NCBI GenBank assembly: GCA_937928015.1
Contig: CALFXA010000248.1
Location: forward strand, 1 to 13,589
DNA: 13,589 nucleotides
Reading direction: 5' to 3'
DNA from: an uncultured Anaerolineales bacterium
GTDB taxonomy: Bacteria; Chloroflexota; Anaerolineae; Anaerolineales; Villigracilaceae
In this document: piece by piece, positions 1 through 7,287 of the stretch
Layout of the letters: every line of letters starts with the position of its first letter
How positions within the stretch are numbered: the first letter of the stretch is position 1
The notes under the pieces: model-generated
What the model was told of the DNA's origin: nothing
What the model saw: only the letters and a program-made list of their open reading frames with translations
Databases searched by the model: none
Position numbers and translations under genes: made by a program

Positions 1-57
1 CCTCGTCCGTACTTTCCAATTGCCTCTCCCGTAGTCTGGTAAGTAGGTAGCAAGTCC
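1..57 (+). other. Tail of an upstream transcription unit
   Basis: A strong terminator follows directly, so a transcript entering from the left should end here. In frame 1 the reading is open from the window edge and stops at TAA 40-42, ending in residues PRPYFPIASPVVW. That could be the C-terminus of an upstream gene whose stop lies 15 nt before the terminator stem. Thirteen residues are too few to identify a family, and the other two forward frames also stop within this stretch, so the coding call is weak. Confidence 0.25.
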
Positions 58-90
58 GCCTGCCGCAGAATTCTGCGGCAGGCGTTTTTA
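58..90 (+). terminator. Rho-independent terminator of the upstream unit
   Basis: Two 13-base arms (GCCTGCCGCAGAA, 58-70, and its exact reverse complement, 71-83) make a perfect 26-bp palindrome followed by GTTTTTA. The T tract lies on the + strand only, so it ends rightward transcription coming from outside the window. An EcoRI-type GAATTC sits at its centre, and a tight loop would open there. Confidence 0.85.
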
Positions 91-93
91 TTG

Positions 94-122
94 TTGCAGA
101 CGGATACCGCACGGGTTAAAAT
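94..122 (+). promoter_or_regulatory. Probable promoter of the YprB-like gene
   Basis: TTGCAG (94-99) and TAAAAT (117-122) are separated by exactly 17 bp, and the ATG at 130 is only 7 nt past the -10 box. Transcription would start at or next to the start codon, so the mRNA would be leaderless or nearly so. This fits the lack of a Shine-Dalgarno sequence before 130. The -35 box matches the consensus at only about three positions, so this is a moderate call. Confidence 0.4.
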
Positions 123-129
123 TCAATCC

Positions 130-1353
130 ATGCCATCCCTCTCGGATAAACTCAAGGCGCTTGGCGTCAAGGTGGGGACCAGCGACCTGCCCGCTCCCCA
201 GGAGGACAAGTCCCACGGCATCGACTCGGTCGTGGTGGGGCGCTATCGTTCCACGCGGCAGGGAGAAGTCTTCGTGGCGGAGCAGGCCTTCAATCCAGAC
301 TATCGCCACGGCACGGCCCCGCTGACGTCGGCGCATCCGCTGACGGTCATCGCCCAATGGGCTGACGACGCCCGCATCCATGACCTGCCGCTCACGTCGC
401 TGGCCTTCCTCGACACCGAAACCAGCGGCATGGCGGGCGGGACGGGCACATATGCCTTCATGGTCGGCGTGGCGCGCTTCGTGGGCGATCAGTTCCAACT
501 GGCGCAGTTTTTCCTGCGTGACCCCTCGGAGGAACCTGCCCTGTTGGAGGGCTTGGCCGATTTCCTCGCGCCGTGCCAGGCGTTGGTGACCTTTAACGGG
601 AAGACCTTCGACGCGCCGCTGCTGCGTACGCGTTACACCCTGCACCACATCCCCAACCCTTTCGCCGATTTCGCCCACATCGACCTGTTGCCGCTGGCCC
701 GCCGTCTGTGGCGCGACCGCCTGCCCAGCCGCGCGTTGAAGTATTTGGAAGAGAACATCCTCGGCCTGCCGCGCACTTCCGAGGAAGTGCCCGGTTACGA
801 GATCCCCTGGTTATATTTCGATTACCTGCGCACGGGAGACGCCTCGCCGCTCAAGGGCGTCTTTTATCACAACGCCATGGATGTGGTGGCGATGGCTGCC
901 CTGCTGGGCCACGTCAACGATTTGCTGACTGATCCGTTCGGCGGACGCGTGGAACACGGTCTGGACTTTGTGGCGCTCGGCAAACTGTTCGAGGATTTGG
1001 GCCGCTGGGAGGAGGCGGTCAAACTTTATGAGCGAGGATTGGAATCCAATTTAACGGAGGCAGACTTCGGGTTGGCGGTGAAGCGGCATTCCATCCTGCA
1101 AAAACGGCGCGGGGATCTGGCCGAGGCCGTCCGCTGGTGGGAACAGGCCGCCGAACGCGGGCACATCTATGCCTGCATCGAACTGGCCAAGCATTACGAG
1201 CATCGCGAGCGCAATCCGCAACAGGCGCTGCATTGGGCGATGGCCGCGCGCGAGTTGGTCCACGAGCAGGACCTGCCGCCCTACATCCGCCGCCACTGGC
1301 TAGATGAGATCGACCATCGCCTCGCGCGCCTCGAACGCAAGTCGAGTAAATAA
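130..1353 (+). CDS. YprB-like RNase H-fold nuclease with TPR-like tail
   Basis: Predicted cytoplasmic 3'-5' exonuclease-type protein of 407 residues, from the RNase H-like family typified by Bacillus YprB. The acidic metal-binding residues are visible: Asp95 and Glu97 in LAFLDTETSG, Asp161 in TFNGKTFDAPLL, and His247 with Asp251 in YHNAMDVVAM. This is the DEDDh layout. The middle (about 184-230: HIDLL, LARRLWR, PSRALKYLE, VPGYEIP) is characteristic of YprB proteins. Residues about 280-375 form helical TPR/Sel1-like repeats (GKLFEDLGRWEEAVKLYERGL, then WWEQAAERGHIYACIELAKHYEH). The reading frame stays open back to a TTG at 91, but that codon lies in the tail of the upstream terminator. ATG 130, 7 nt after a -10-like box, is therefore preferred. 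The substrate is not known from sequence. Relatives often sit near a YprA-type helicase, and any such gene would be outside this window. Confidence 0.85.
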   Translation: MPSLSDKLKALGVKVGTSDLPAPQEDKSHGIDSVVVGRYRSTRQGEVFVAEQAFNPDYRHGTAPLTSAHPLTVIAQWADDARIHDLPLTSLAFLDTETSGMAGGTGTYAFMVGVARFVGDQFQLAQFFLRDPSEEPALLEGLADFLAPCQALVTFNGKTFDAPLLRTRYTLHHIPNPFADFAHIDLLPLARRLWRDRLPSRALKYLEENILGLPRTSEEVPGYEIPWLYFDYLRTGDASPLKGVFYHNAMDVVAMAALLGHVNDLLTDPFGGRVEHGLDFVALGKLFEDLGRWEEAVKLYERGLESNLTEADFGLAVKRHSILQKRRGDLAEAVRWWEQAAERGHIYACIELAKHYEHRERNPQQALHWAMAARELVHEQDLPPYIRRHWLDEIDHRLARLERKSSK

Positions 1354-1405
1354 TGTCTGAGGATGGGGGTCATGCCTTTGCAATGATTGAAAAGCCTGCG
1401 TGCCT

Positions 1406-1432
1406 TATAATTTTCTTATCCGACCGTAAGGA
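1406..1432 (+). promoter_or_regulatory. -10 box and ribosome binding site of the kinase operon
   Basis: A perfect TATAAT lies at 1406-1411 in the 85-nt gap after the nuclease gene. A Shine-Dalgarno AAGGA lies at 1428-1432, 6 nt before ATG 1439. No good -35 box is found at 16-18 bp. No terminator hairpin is seen between the nuclease stop and this site, so some read-through from the nuclease gene is possible. Confidence 0.4.
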
Positions 1433-1438
1433 TTCAGA

Positions 1439-4400
1439 ATGAGTTTTGAATACTCCCCCTATGTCCCACCCCTGATCGTTGCAACGCTGATTGCGGTCTG
1501 GGCTATCTTGTACATGTGGCCGCACCGCAAAAAGCGGGGGACCCCCATGCTGATGATGCTGGCAGCGGGCATCTTCGTGTGGACATTGGGATATGCGTTG
1601 GAAATCGCCGGCGTAGGTCTGGCGGCCAAGGTGTTTTGGGGCAAGGTGCAATACGTGGGGATCGCCACCCTCCCGCTGGCCTGGATGTTCTTTACGGTCC
1701 TCTACACCATCCCGTCCTACCGCATGACATGGCGGAACGTAATCTGGGTGATTCTGCCGAGTTTGGTATCGCTGGGCACACTCCTCCTGGTGGCAACCAC
1801 CGAGCAGAACGGTTTGATCTGGAAAAGCTACAGGGTCCAGCAGTATGCTGGGTTTTCGGCGCTTGGCATAGACCACGGTCCTCTATTCACGGTCTATTGG
1901 GCCTACGCCATGCTCATGATGATGAGTGGGACCATCATATTGGTGCGCTCGTTGGCCCGCACGCGCGGCGCATTCCGCGGTCAGCGAACACTGCTCTCCC
2001 TCGCAGCCCTGGCGCCTCTCTTGGGCAGCGTCATTTATGTGGTTTTTAAAAGCGATCTCGACCTGACCCCCTTTGGATTCACGATCAGCCTGGTAGCCTT
2101 CGCATTGGCCAGCTTTGGGTACCGTCTGATGGACATTGCCCCCATCGCGCGTGATGCGGTCATGGATGCCATGCGCGAAGGCATGATCGTGCTGGATGCA
2201 CAAGGCAATATCGTGGACATCAACAACGCGGCAGCCCGCATCATCGGCGTTCCTGCGGCGGACGCCATCGGACGTGAGGCTTCAACAGTCTTCCTGCCGT
2301 GGGCGCATCTGGTGGAGCGTTTCCGCGACCAACTCGAAGCCAAGGATGAGATTGTCATCGGGCACGGGGAGGCCAAGCGAAGGTACGAGGTTCGGATTTC
2401 CCCGCTGTACAACCAGGAAGAGCAGTTCGTGGGGCGCGTCATCCTGTTGCGCGCCATAGACGAAAGCGCCCCCCAGCCGCGCTTCGCGCCCAGCCCAGAC
2501 TCGAATACACGTCCCCGCCCCAGTTCCTACACCAATACCATTCCGCTTGAGAGCACGGTGGCGGCCAAAACCAATCGACGGTGGGCAGGGCTGAAAAATT
2601 TCTACTACCCGCCAATCGATAAAGACCTACCCATTCCCCCAAACGTAAATCCGACCTGGCATCAGATCCGCGAACGACTCCTCACGATGGTTTTGAGGTT
2701 TGCGGCGACTGTGCGAACCATCGCCCTTTTGGTGACGATCTTGACCACGGCCCAGGTCACCGGCACAGATGCCGCCTTTAGCGTGGCTATTGTCTTTTTC
2801 TGGATCCTGGGACTGGCGCGGAACATCCAGTACGACCTGCGGGCAGGCGTATTCCTGGCCATGATCTACATCCTGGGGGTCATCGAAACGCTGAATTATG
2901 GTCTCTCGATGCAAAGCGCCGTTTTCTTCACGACCTTTGTCATCGTCTCGGCGATATTGCTCACCCGCCGTCGCGTGCTGCTCACCTTCACACTGACGCT
3001 CGTCACGCTGGGCACATTCGCCGCGCTGATCTCTACGAAAATATTCGTCCCGTTTCAAAAAATCGCCATTGGAACGCCTCTCCTGCAGACCCCGCCGCCC
3101 GAGGCCATCGGCCTGCTGGTTTTTGCGGCTGGCATGTCGGTCATATTGATTTTCGTCGTCATGCTGCTAGAAAACCTGAACAGCACCTGGCAGAAAGAGA
3201 CACAGGCCTTCAACCTATTGCAGCAGGAACGAGATATGCTCGAACAGCGCGTGGTGGAACGCACCCATGACCTGGCCGAGGCGCGCGACAAGGCAGAGCG
3301 GACCAGCAGCAGCCTGCGCAAGTATTTCCGCGCCATCGAGCAAAGCGGCAGCACGATTGTCATCACCGACAAGAACGGCGACATCGAATATGCCAACCCC
3401 CGTTTCGAACAGACCACCGGATATTCCGTGGCTGAGGCGATGGGCAAAAACCAGCGCATCCTGAAATCAGGACGCCAATCCATCGAATACTATCGGAAGC
3501 TATGGAGCACGATCGCCTCCGGGCAGGTTTGGAACGGAGAATTCCAAAACCGCCGCAAGGACGGCTCGTTGTATTGGGAGTATGCCACCATTGCCCCGGT
3601 CGCGGATGCGCAGGGCGTCATCACCAACTATGTAGCCATCAAGGAAGACATCACCGAGCGCAAATCCACCGAAGAACAATTGCTGCGTCTTTCCCAGGCG
3701 GTGGAACAAAGCGGCAACACGGTCATCGTGATGGATCGCGCCGGCCTGATCGAATACGTCAACCCGAAATTTACCGAGGTGACCGGCTACGCCGCTGAAG
3801 ATGCCATCGGTCAGTCTCCCATCACCCTGATGAACGGATTCGGCGCCGCGCCCGACTTCAGTCAGGACGAATGGTGGCTGACCGTCAACAGCGGGCAGAT
3901 CTGGCATGGCGAGTTCCGCAATCACCGCAAGGACGGCAGTCTGTTCTGGGAGTCGGCCACCATCGCCCCGGTCCATGGCCGCGACGGCACGATCATCAAC
4001 TTCGTGGAGATCAAACAGGACATCACCGAACAAAAGATCCTGCAGGATCAGTTGCAAAAACAGAACGATTACCTCTCCATCCTGCACCAGGTGACCCTGG
4101 ACCTGCTCAATCGCCGTGAACTGGACGACCTCTTGCAGGTGGTGGTGGAACGTTCCGCCGTGCTGCTGGATGCACCCTACAGCGAGTTGATGCTTGAGGA
4201 AGATGGTGTTTTGGCAGTGAAAGCCTTTACGGCCAATCAAACAAACCTCAAGGGAGACCGCGTCAGCCGCGAGGAGGCCCGCCTCTCCTGGCTGGCCTAC
4301 GACACGCAGGAGCCTGTCATCCTGGATGATTACTCCACTTGGGAACACCGCCGTGAGGTGTACCCATCAAACCTGCACGCTGTTGCCGACTTCCCAGTCA

Positions 4401-5704
4401 TCGCAGGGGAGCGCTGCCTGGGCGTGCTCTCTTTGGGGCGTTCCCAACCAGACTATCGGTTTACCGCCCAGCAGACCGAAACCGGCATTCTGTTCGCCCG
4501 TCTGGTGGCGCTCGTGCTGGACAACCTCAGCCTGTATGACTCGGCCATGCGTGAGATTGCCGAGCGCAAGCGAGCCGAATCCCTGTTGCAGGAGAGCGAA
4601 GCGCGCTTCCGCCAGATCGTGGAGAACGCCAGCGATGTCATCTACCGTACCGATGCAAAGGGACACTTCACCTACGTCAACCCGTCGGCCCTCAAGGTAT
4701 TGAACTTCTCCAGTGAAGGGGAGATGCTCGGCAGGCATTACCTCGATATCGCCACGCCCGAGTCCCGCACCCGTCTGAAACGCTTCTACGACCATCAATA
4801 CCTGAGCAAGACCCGCAACTCTTATTACGAATTTCCCGCCGTCACCGTGGATGGACAGATCGCCTGGATCGGGCAGAACGTGCAGCTCATCATGGACGGG
4901 GACCAGGTGACCGGCTTCCAAGCCGTGGCCCGCGACATCACCAGCCTCAAGCAGACCCAGGAGGCCCTGGCTCTCTCCCGCGACCAGGCGCTGGACGCCA
5001 GCCGCTTCAAGAGTCAGTTGCTTTCGAGAGTCAGCCACGAACTGCGCACTCCGCTGGGCGGCATTCTCGGTTATGTGGAACTGCTCGAGTACGGAGCCTA
5101 CGGTTCGCTCAACGCGGAACAGCATAACGCGACAAAGAACATCATTGAAAGTACGCAATATCTTACCGAGATGGTCAATGACCTGCTGGACGAGGCCCAA
5201 ATCGAGTCGAAATCGCTCAGCCTGTACGAAGGACTCTTCCGCCCCGCAGACGTGCTCGAAAAAATCCGCGCCACCATGTCTGTACTGGCGGAGAAAAAGG
5301 GATTATCCTTCCATGCAAGTCTCGATCCCGACCTGCCCGATGAACTCTATGGCGACTTCAATCGGCTGCAACAGATCGTCATCAATCTGGGTGGGAACGC
5401 CGTCAAATTCACCGATAAGGGCGAAGTCAGCGTCCGAATGAAGAGACCGTCACCAGCGCAATGGTCCATCGAAGTGAGAGACAGCGGCGTGGGCATCCCT
5501 CCCGCCGACCGCGAGAATATTTTCGAGCCGTTCCGCCAGGTGAATAATTCCATCACGCGCGAGAATCGCGGATCAGGCCTGGGACTGGCCATCACCCACC
5601 AACTCGTCGAACTGATGGGCGGTCAGATCCGCCTTGAAAGCGAAGTCGGAAAGGGCAGTCTGTTCATCGTCACGCTGCCCATTATCAACGCACCCGGAGA
5701 ATAA
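1439..5704 (+). CDS. Giant 7TM / multi-PAS / GAF sensor histidine kinase
   Basis: Membrane sensor kinase of 1421 residues. Domains in order: seven hydrophobic helices (about 8-228) resembling the histidine-kinase N-terminal 7TM region; PAS1 (about 236-339); a Pro/Ser-rich linker (341-410); a second membrane block of about six helices (416-577); a coiled-coil linker (578-625); PAS2 (626-742) and PAS3 (746-864), similar to each other and each ending in a PAC-like DITE[RQ]K; GAF (about 880-1030); PAS4 (1052-1170); HisKA with phosphoacceptor His1200 in SHELRTP; and HATPase_c with N-box Asn1316/Asn1320, G1 DSGVGIP 1348-1354, F-box FEPFRQ 1362-1367 and G2 GSGLGLAI 1378-1385. All kinase motifs look intact. 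There is no receiver domain in the protein, and a separate receiver gene follows 3 nt downstream as the likely phosphate acceptor. The ATG has a good Shine-Dalgarno sequence. The signal sensed cannot be read from sequence. Four PAS domains plus a GAF domain suggest several small-molecule or redox inputs. Confidence 0.95.
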   Translation: MSFEYSPYVPPLIVATLIAVWAILYMWPHRKKRGTPMLMMLAAGIFVWTLGYALEIAGVGLAAKVFWGKVQYVGIATLPLAWMFFTVLYTIPSYRMTWRNVIWVILPSLVSLGTLLLVATTEQNGLIWKSYRVQQYAGFSALGIDHGPLFTVYWAYAMLMMMSGTIILVRSLARTRGAFRGQRTLLSLAALAPLLGSVIYVVFKSDLDLTPFGFTISLVAFALASFGYRLMDIAPIARDAVMDAMREGMIVLDAQGNIVDINNAAARIIGVPAADAIGREASTVFLPWAHLVERFRDQLEAKDEIVIGHGEAKRRYEVRISPLYNQEEQFVGRVILLRAIDESAPQPRFAPSPDSNTRPRPSSYTNTIPLESTVAAKTNRRWAGLKNFYYPPIDKDLPIPPNVNPTWHQIRERLLTMVLRFAATVRTIALLVTILTTAQVTGTDAAFSVAIVFFWILGLARNIQYDLRAGVFLAMIYILGVIETLNYGLSMQSAVFFTTFVIVSAILLTRRRVLLTFTLTLVTLGTFAALISTKIFVPFQKIAIGTPLLQTPPPEAIGLLVFAAGMSVILIFVVMLLENLNSTWQKETQAFNLLQQERDMLEQRVVERTHDLAEARDKAERTSSSLRKYFRAIEQSGSTIVITDKNGDIEYANPRFEQTTGYSVAEAMGKNQRILKSGRQSIEYYRKLWSTIASGQVWNGEFQNRRKDGSLYWEYATIAPVADAQGVITNYVAIKEDITERKSTEEQLLRLSQAVEQSGNTVIVMDRAGLIEYVNPKFTEVTGYAAEDAIGQSPITLMNGFGAAPDFSQDEWWLTVNSGQIWHGEFRNHRKDGSLFWESATIAPVHGRDGTIINFVEIKQDITEQKILQDQLQKQNDYLSILHQVTLDLLNRRELDDLLQVVVERSAVLLDAPYSELMLEEDGVLAVKAFTANQTNLKGDRVSREEARLSWLAYDTQEPVILDDYSTWEHRREVYPSNLHAVADFPVIAGERCLGVLSLGRSQPDYRFTAQQTETGILFARLVALVLDNLSLYDSAMREIAERKRAESLLQESEARFRQIVENASDVIYRTDAKGHFTYVNPSALKVLNFSSEGEMLGRHYLDIATPESRTRLKRFYDHQYLSKTRNSYYEFPAVTVDGQIAWIGQNVQLIMDGDQVTGFQAVARDITSLKQTQEALALSRDQALDASRFKSQLLSRVSHELRTPLGGILGYVELLEYGAYGSLNAEQHNATKNIIESTQYLTEMVNDLLDEAQIESKSLSLYEGLFRPADVLEKIRATMSVLAEKKGLSFHASLDPDLPDELYGDFNRLQQIVINLGGNAVKFTDKGEVSVRMKRPSPAQWSIEVRDSGVGIPPADRENIFEPFRQVNNSITRENRGSGLGLAITHQLVELMGGQIRLESEVGKGSLFIVTLPIINAPGE

Positions 5705-5707
5705 TTC

Positions 5708-6061
5708 ATGACCCAACGTTATGCCCTCGTAATCGAAGACGACCCCAAGTTGGGGGTGATCTACCGCACCGCCCTGCAACAGGCGGGATACGAAACCGAC
5801 CTGGACGAAAACGGGAACCGCTACCGCGCCCTGCTGGATGCCCGCTGCCCCGATCTGGTCATCCTCGACCTGCACCTGCCCTTCGCCGCCGGGAGCGACA
5901 TTCTCGACGAGATCCGCGCCAAATACCCCGAAACAATCGTGGCCATCGTCACCGCTGATTTCATCAAGGCCAGGAATCTCACCACCAAGGCTCACCACAT
6001 CCTGATCAAGCCGGTCAGTGTGGCCAGTCTGTTGAAATTGGCCGAGTCAGTCAAAGGCTGA
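5708..6061 (+). CDS. Stand-alone receiver-domain response regulator
   Basis: A 117-residue protein made of a single CheY-like receiver domain with no DNA-binding or enzymatic output domain. All conserved positions are present: acidic pocket Asp11 and Asp12, phosphoacceptor Asp54 in VILDLHLP, Thr82, and Lys101 in the IKPVS motif. It starts 3 nt after the kinase stop. Its Shine-Dalgarno GGAGA (5696-5700) lies inside the end of the kinase gene, so the two are translated from one mRNA. It most likely takes phosphate from His1200 of the kinase and passes it on, or binds a partner protein as CheY or Spo0F do. The partner is not in this window. Confidence 0.93.
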   Translation: MTQRYALVIEDDPKLGVIYRTALQQAGYETDLDENGNRYRALLDARCPDLVILDLHLPFAAGSDILDEIRAKYPETIVAIVTADFIKARNLTTKAHHILIKPVSVASLLKLAESVKG

Positions 6062-6092
6062 GCCCCCCGTATTCCGCCAAGAATGAAAAGGC

Positions 6093-6120
6093 ATAGCCCT
6101 GACCCAGGGCTATTTTTATT
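6093..6120 (+). terminator. Terminator of the kinase-receiver operon
   Basis: A perfect 9-bp stem (ATAGCCCTG at 6093-6101 with its reverse complement at 6105-6113), a 3-nt ACC loop and the tail TTTTTATT. It lies 31 nt after the receiver stop and 30 nt before the next start, so it separates the two units. Confidence 0.88.
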
Positions 6121-6124
6121 TGGG

Positions 6125-6133
6125 TGATAAAAT
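6125..6133 (+). promoter_or_regulatory. Extended -10 promoter of the HEAT/DUF4177 gene
   Basis: TGATAAAAT combines an extended -10 TGn (6125-6127) with TAAAAT (6128-6133), directly after the preceding terminator. No -35 match is seen upstream, which is tolerated by extended -10 promoters. Its position overlaps an upstream in-frame GTG (6124), which argues against that codon being the start. Confidence 0.45.
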
Positions 6134-6139
6134 CAGGAC

Positions 6140-6145
6140 AGGAGG
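6140..6145 (+). promoter_or_regulatory. Shine-Dalgarno that fixes the start at 6151
   Basis: A full AGGAGG lies 5 nt before ATG 6151. The longer open frame back to GTG 6124 has no such site and would begin inside the -10 box, so 6151 is the true start. Confidence 0.85.
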
Positions 6146-6150
6146 AAGCC

Positions 6151-6702
6151 ATGCCAAAAGCAATTGATGAACTGGTGCGCATGCACGATATCGAAACATT
6201 GTACGAACTAATGGCCGAGGATGAAGACTGGATGATCCAGCTCGACGCGGCCGAAGGGTTGGTCAAACTCAACGACCGCCGCGGATACGAATTCCTCGTC
6301 AGTGCCGCACAAAGCGAGGACGAAGAAGTGCGTGAAGTGGCCCGCGAGATTCTGGATTCGCCCGTCATGCGCGACATGAAGACGCAAATGGAAGCCGAGG
6401 CCGCCCGCGCGCGCCAGGTCCATTTCGAGACCGCGCACAAACGCCTGCAAAAAGGTGCAAAGGTTTTTCGCTACAAGATGGTCTATCTGCCTGCGGGCGA
6501 GATCATGAGCGAGGACACCCTGGGCGAAGGCTTCGACGTGCCCGCCCTCGACAATTTCGGCCTCGAAGGCTGGGAGGTGGTCAACATGCTGCCCCGCCGC
6601 AGCGCCGTGCTGGTGGGCAGCGTAGATGATCACTTCGTGGGTGCCTACTTCCTGCTTAAGCGCGAGGTCCGCCCCGACGAGGCCGCCGAACTGGAAAAGT
6701 AG
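6151..6702 (+). CDS. HEAT-repeat protein with DUF4177-like C-terminal domain
   Basis: Soluble 183-residue protein of unknown function. Residues about 15-68 look like paired HEAT-type helices (WMIQLDAAEGLVKL, then EEVREVAREILD), which usually bind other proteins. A charged, Ala/Glu/Arg-rich helix (72-100) links them to a small alpha/beta domain (105-171). That domain has the pattern of DUF4177: a YKMVYLP strand, the conserved LEGWEVVNML, and a closing FLLKRE strand. The perfect AGGAGG before ATG 6151 sets the start. The rhodanese gene follows after 65 nt without a terminator, so the two are probably co-transcribed. Both domain calls come from pattern recognition. No enzymatic residues are evident. 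Confidence 0.8.
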   Translation: MPKAIDELVRMHDIETLYELMAEDEDWMIQLDAAEGLVKLNDRRGYEFLVSAAQSEDEEVREVAREILDSPVMRDMKTQMEAEAARARQVHFETAHKRLQKGAKVFRYKMVYLPAGEIMSEDTLGEGFDVPALDNFGLEGWEVVNMLPRRSAVLVGSVDDHFVGAYFLLKREVRPDEAAELEK

Positions 6703-6767
6703 GCCCCTGCTGGCAACTTTTTGGCCCATCGCGCATCTGAAAAGAAAAACCGAATTTGTGAGGTCCC

Positions 6768-7235
6768 ATGCCGAAAAAGTCTTCCCGCCGCGAGCGCGCC
6801 TCGCGCAATAGTTTCAGCAAATTCATGCGCAATCCCCTGGTGGGTTTGGGCGCGATTGTGCTGCTGTTCGTCATCGTCTTCCTGATCGCCTCCTTGAGCG
6901 GTGGCAGCTCTGGAAATCTGCCCGCCGAGATCAGCGTACAGGAAGCCTACCAGAAGTACCAGCAGGGCGTCTTCCTGCTCGACGTGCGCCGACCCGACGA
7001 ATGGGACATGTATCATGTGGCGAACACCGTCCAGATTCCGCTCGACGAGCTGTCCAGCCGCCTGAACGAGTTACCCAAGGACCAGCCCATCATGATTATC
7101 TGCCACTCGGGCAACCGCAGTGGACAGGCTCAAGCCATTCTTGCCCAGGCGGGATTCAACGCCACCAGTGTGGCAGGCGGCATGATCGCCTGGAATCAGG
7201 CGGGCTATCCGCTCGAAGGGCCACAACGGCCATAA
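6768..7235 (+). CDS. Membrane-anchored rhodanese-like sulfurtransferase
   Basis: A 155-residue protein with a very basic N-terminus (KKSSRRERASR), one transmembrane helix at about 24-43, a short Gly/Ser linker, then one rhodanese domain (52-152). The active-site loop CHSGNRSG holds the catalytic Cys112, and the structural LLDVRRPDEW (70-79) and AGGMIAWNQAGYPL motifs are present. Rhodaneses carry sulfane sulfur on the active Cys and move it to thiol or cyanide acceptors. By the positive-inside rule the N-terminus is cytoplasmic and the catalytic domain faces the outside of the membrane. The Shine-Dalgarno GTGAGG (6758-6763) is 4 nt from the ATG. The physiological sulfur acceptor cannot be told. 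Confidence 0.9.
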   Translation: MPKKSSRRERASRNSFSKFMRNPLVGLGAIVLLFVIVFLIASLSGGSSGNLPAEISVQEAYQKYQQGVFLLDVRRPDEWDMYHVANTVQIPLDELSSRLNELPKDQPIMIICHSGNRSGQAQAILAQAGFNATSVAGGMIAWNQAGYPLEGPQRP

Positions 7236-7248
7236 GTTTTGACACCCC

Positions 7249-7284
7249 AAAGGTGACGTCGGGTTGACGTCACCTTTTTTATTT
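7249..7284 (+). terminator. Strong terminator after the rhodanese gene
   Basis: A perfect 12-bp stem (AAAGGTGACGTC, 7249-7260, with its reverse complement at 7266-7277), a GGGTT loop, and a TTTTTT run ending in ATTT. It begins 13 nt after the rhodanese stop and insulates the zinc operon promoter, whose -35 box starts 4 nt later. Confidence 0.92.
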
Positions 7285-7287
7285 GGC

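Noticed and set aside
91..129. Thirteen-residue N-terminal extension of the YprB-like protein from TTG 91
   Set aside because: The TTG lies in the tail of the preceding terminator and upstream of the predicted transcription start. ATG 130 explains the layout better.
88..678. 196-residue open frame on the minus strand
   Set aside because: It lies wholly opposite the YprB-like gene, whose catalytic motifs are clear. Its product is Arg/Gly-rich with no recognisable domain. It is a by-product of GC-rich codon use.
3500..4348. 282-residue open frame on the minus strand
   Set aside because: It is antisense to the PAS2-PAS3-GAF part of the kinase and has no domain of its own. The sense frame is certain.
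4367..5200. 277-residue open frame on the minus strand
   Set aside because: It is antisense to the GAF, PAS4 and HisKA region of the kinase, without recognisable motifs or a ribosome site.
1439..6061. A hybrid kinase with a built-in receiver
   Set aside because: The kinase ends right after its HATPase domain with a stop at 5702-5704. The receiver is a separate gene with its own Shine-Dalgarno and ATG, and there is no sign of a frameshift joining them.
6124..6150. Nine-residue N-terminal extension of the HEAT/DUF4177 protein from GTG 6124
   Set aside because: The GTG sits inside the predicted extended -10 element and has no Shine-Dalgarno, while ATG 6151 has a perfect AGGAGG.
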